Assembly: GCF_900130075.1 (NCBI RefSeq)
Contig: NZ_LT671418.1
Span: 2,976,001-3,040,000, forward strand
Direction: 5' to 3'
Length of the DNA stretch: 64,000 nucleotides
Origin: Herminiimonas arsenitoxidans
Lineage (GTDB): Bacteria > Pseudomonadota > Gammaproteobacteria > Burkholderiales > Burkholderiaceae_D
Shown: positions 61,849-64,000 of the stretch, in pieces
How positions within the stretch are numbered: the stretch's first letter is position 1
Layout of the letters: the number at the start of each line of letters is the position of its first letter
Program-made: the position numbers and the translations under genes
Notes under the pieces: model-generated
Told to the model about the DNA's origin: nothing
The model's input: the letters and a program-made list of their open reading frames with translations, nothing else
The model's database searches: none

Positions 61849-62799
61849 TTAGTCGGCAAACATCGACATGACGGAATCGCCAGTGCTGATGCGCTTGAAG
61901 GTTTCTGCCAACAAGGATGCGCAGGATAACACGCGGATCTTAGGGCAAGCCTTGGCAGCTTCAGACAATGGGATGGTGTCGGTGACAACCAATTCATCCA
62001 GCGGTGAGTTCGTGATGCGATCGATCGCAGGGCCGGACAAAACTGGATGTGTGCAGTAAGCGATAACTTTCTTCGCGCCGCGTTCCTTCAATACTTCTGC
62101 TGCCTTGGTCAAAGTGCCTGCGGTATCGACCATGTCATCCATGATCACGCAGTTGCGGCCTTCGACTTCACCGATGATGTTCATCACTTCGGAAACGTTC
62201 GCTTTAGGGCGGCGTTTGTCGATGATGGCCAGATCGCAATTCAAGCGTTTTGCCAAAGCGCGGGCGCGAACTACGCCGCCGACGTCTGGGGAAACAACCA
62301 GCAAGTCATCGTGATTCTTGGTAACCAGATCGCTCAACAAAATCGGCGATGCATAAATGTTATCAACAGGAATATCGAAGAAGCCCTGGATTTGATCTGC
62401 ATGCAGATCCATGATCAGAACACGTTCAACGCCTGCTTCTTGCAGCATGTTGGCGACAACTTTTGCCGAAATCGCAACGCGTGCTGAGCGTGGGCGGCGA
62501 TCTTGACGCGCATAACCGTAGTACGGGATGGCGGCGGTGATACGGCCAGCCGATGCGCGTTTCAGTGCATCAACCATCAACATGATTTCCATCAAGTTGT
62601 CATTGGTCGGTGCGCAAGTTGATTGCAGAACGAAGACATCTTTACCGCGGACGTTTTCGTTGATTTCAACAACGATTTCGCCATCGGAGAATTTGGATAC
62701 AACAGCTTTGCCGAGCGGGAGACCGAGATGCTTGACAACGCCCAAAGCCAGATCCGGGTTTGCGTTACCGGTAAAAACCATCAGGTTTTCGAGTGCCAT
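61849..62799 (-). CDS. prs: Ribose-phosphate pyrophosphokinase
   Basis: Makes PRPP from ribose 5-phosphate and ATP. A 316-residue class I enzyme with the flexible catalytic loop region ARQDRRPRS, the metal-binding [20 protein letters not shown] and the PRPP loop [17 protein letters not shown]. Two hairpins lie between it and rplY: GGATGCAG/CTGCATCC (61756-61776) and a small TGCCT/AGGCA at about 61816. Confidence 0.97.
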   Translation of the reverse strand: MALENLMVFTGNANPDLALGVVKHLGLPLGKAVVSKFSDGEIVVEINENVRGKDVFVLQSTCAPTNDNLMEIMLMVDALKRASAGRITAAIPYYGYARQDRRPRSARVAISAKVVANMLQEAGVERVLIMDLHADQIQGFFDIPVDNIYASPILLSDLVTKNHDDLLVVSPDVGGVVRARALAKRLNCDLAIIDKRRPKANVSEVMNIIGEVEGRNCVIMDDMVDTAGTLTKAAEVLKERGAKKVIAYCTHPVLSGPAIDRITNSPLDELVVTDTIPLSEAAKACPKIRVLSCASLLAETFKRISTGDSVMSMFAD

Positions 62800-62903
62800 G
62801 GAAATCCCTGCTTGCAGTCGTTAGAAAGGTGGAAAGCCGCCAAAACTCGACGATGACGTCTTGTGTTGGCGGCTTGCTTGTGTGCTTCTTACTCTTGATG
62901 TAA

Positions 62904-62980
62904 TGGCAGGGGAAGAAGGATTCGAACCTTCGAATGCTGGAATCAAAATCCAGTGCCTTAACCAACTTGGCGATTCCCCT
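62904..62980 (-). tRNA. tRNA-Gln (anticodon TTG)
   Basis: A 77-base cloverleaf. Acceptor stem AGGGGAA with TTCCCCT is perfect; D-arm begins TCGCCAAG; the anticodon arm is CTGGA-TTTTGAT-TCCAG with anticodon TTG; the T-arm contains GGTTCGAATCC. The 3' CCA is encoded. It lies between prs and ispE, the position known in many beta- and gammaproteobacteria. Confidence 0.97.
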
Positions 62981-63050
62981 ACGCAACCTTGTGTTTGCCG
63001 TTGCATCTTCGCTATCAAAGCGGCGGATGCAGCGACTAACTAATCTGGTG

Positions 63051-63920
63051 TTACGACTGCTGCAAATAAGCAAGCGGATGATGCGTGATCGCTTTGGCTT
63101 TCCAGGATTTCCATTTTGCCGGTACTGTTGCCAGTACTGCATCAGCTTGGTGCTCTTGCTCAAATGGGCAAAACACGCAAGCGCCGGAACCTGTCATTCT
63201 CGCATCTCCGTATTGTTGCAGCCATTTTATGGCTTCAGCAATCGGTGGAAACAATGTTGCAGCCACGACTTGCAGGTCGTTTTTACCGAAGCTTTCTTGA
63301 GCTCCGGAAAAGTCCGATATTTTGACGGGTTTTGTATCCCGTGTCAATTCACTTGATGAAAATATCTGCTGAGTTGGTACGGATACCCCAGGTTCGATGA
63401 CGACAAACCAGGAATCCGGCGTTTCTACCGGTAATAAAGCCTCGCCTATACCCTCGGCAAATGCATTGCGGCCGAATAAAAAGAAGGGGACATCCGCGCC
63501 TAATTGCAGGCCGAGCGCCATTAATTCTGCACGTGTTAATCCGGTTTGCCATAAATGATTGAGTACCAGTAGGGTAGTTGCCGCATCTGAGGAGCCGCCG
63601 CCCAGACCACCACCCATAGGAAGATTTTTCTCGATGGCGATATCAGCACCCAAAACTTTGCCCTGCATTTTGTCCGCTGTTGCTGCTTGCAATAATTTTG
63701 CGGCACGTACGATCAGATCACTCTCGGCGGGTACGCCGGCCAATTCTGTGGTGCGACGAATAACATTATCTTCGCGCGTAGAGAAATGCAGCACATCGCC
63801 GCGATCGATCAATTGAAATACGCTTTGCAGCAGGTGATAGCCATCGGCGCGCCGTCCGGTGACGTGCAGGAATAAATTCAGTTTTGCCGGAGCGGGGCAG
63901 TGATTGAGTGTTTGCATCAT
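63051..63920 (-). CDS. ispE: 4-diphosphocytidyl-2-C-methyl-D-erythritol kinase
   Basis: A GHMP kinase of the MEP isoprenoid pathway. The 289-residue protein (or 288 from a second ATG) has [12 protein letters not shown] with the catalytic Lys, the ATP loop [15 protein letters not shown] and the late [12 protein letters not shown] motif. The lolB gene ends just upstream, and tRNA-Gln and prs follow, as in many proteobacteria. Confidence 0.97.
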   Translation of the reverse strand: MMQTLNHCPAPAKLNLFLHVTGRRADGYHLLQSVFQLIDRGDVLHFSTREDNVIRRTTELAGVPAESDLIVRAAKLLQAATADKMQGKVLGADIAIEKNLPMGGGLGGGSSDAATTLLVLNHLWQTGLTRAELMALGLQLGADVPFFLFGRNAFAEGIGEALLPVETPDSWFVVIEPGVSVPTQQIFSSSELTRDTKPVKISDFSGAQESFGKNDLQVVAATLFPPIAEAIKWLQQYGDARMTGSGACVFCPFEQEHQADAVLATVPAKWKSWKAKAITHHPLAYLQQS

Positions 63921-63939
63921 TTCTTTAGCTAGCGGGTAT

Positions 63940-64000
63940 TTATTGTGTTTGCCAATTGTCGATCACGATGCGGATGGCGACTTTACCGGCTTGTTCGGTC
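63940..64000 (-). CDS. lolB: Outer-membrane lipoprotein LolB, C-terminal end (partial)
   Basis: Only the last 19 codons are in the window; the rest lies beyond the right edge. The frame reads [19 protein letters not shown] and stops at 63940. The IRxVIDxW ending resembles betaproteobacterial LolB, and lolB-ispE-tRNA-Gln-prs is a conserved order. LolB inserts lipoproteins into the outer membrane. Assignment rests largely on position. Confidence 0.65.
   Translation of the reverse strand, partial: TEQAGKVAIRIVIDNWQTQ

Overview
The window is an ordinary chromosomal stretch of a betaproteobacterium. Gene order and protein sequence point to Burkholderiales, most likely Oxalobacteraceae close to Herminiimonas or Janthinobacterium; that placement is inference from conserved neighbourhoods (dapF-DUF484-xerC, ahcY-holin-metF, the coxBA-ctaG-coxC-SURF1-ctaA-ctaB-sco run, lolB-ispE-tRNA-Gln-prs-rplY-pth-ychF) and from the aa3/caa3-type oxidase. 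I see no insertion sequence, prophage, integrase island, CRISPR array or rRNA operon. The base composition looks even throughout, so most of this is core genome.

Layout. 1-8.5 kb (minus strand): an ABC exporter pair, dksA with a very long basic tail, a zinc block (CobW-type GTPase and Fur/Zur-type repressor), then xerC, DUF484, dapF and two lipid A acyltransferases. 8.7-13.9 kb (plus): a SAM-cycle block, metK, an M14 peptidase, ahcY behind an SAH riboswitch, a holin-like membrane protein and metF. 13.9-18.5 kb: 5-formyl-THF cyclo-ligase, lytic transglycosylase, GST and cca. 18.5-31.5 kb is the most accessory-like part: two orphan periplasmic binding proteins, an EF-hand peptide, pssA, queC, small secreted and membrane proteins, two tandem DUF3108 proteins, PhaM, an MFS pump, TauE/SafE, ProQ and TerC. 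31.7-39.2 kb: a two-component system, periplasmic glutathione peroxidase, a diiron desaturase-like protein, two copper-related periplasmic proteins, trmL, comF and a BioC-like methyltransferase. 39.7-48.5 kb (plus): cytochrome c oxidase structural, assembly, heme A and copper-delivery genes. 48.5-52.5 kb (minus): rpoH under a perfect CIRCE element, then ftsX-ftsE-ftsY. 52.5-57 kb (plus): two M16 peptidases, rsmD, coaD and a ferredoxin. 57-64 kb (minus): a DUF484-GGDEF cyclase, a MOSC protein, ychF, pth, rplY, prs, tRNA-Gln, ispE and the end of lolB.

How the genes work together. metK, ahcY and metF close the activated methyl cycle, and both metK and ahcY have structured leaders (one a recognisable SAH riboswitch, one unassigned). 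The cox block supplies oxidase subunits II, I and III, copper insertion (CtaG, Sco, a second Sco-like protein), heme A synthesis (CtaB, CtaA) and SURF1. The copper proteins at 35.7-36.8 kb and the zinc block at 2.4-4.0 kb are separate metal-handling modules.

No clearly new multi-gene system is visible. The best candidates for undescribed biology are small: a highly structured RNA ending in a 24-residue hydrophobic reading frame (20.3-20.53 kb), a leader fold that buries the metK start codon, a DksA fused to a histone H1-like tail and lacking three zinc cysteines, a second hairpin-plus-mini-ORF unit (21.95-22.14 kb), and several unassigned perfect palindromes in promoter regions. Translations and pairings were read by eye; no database search or folding program was run.
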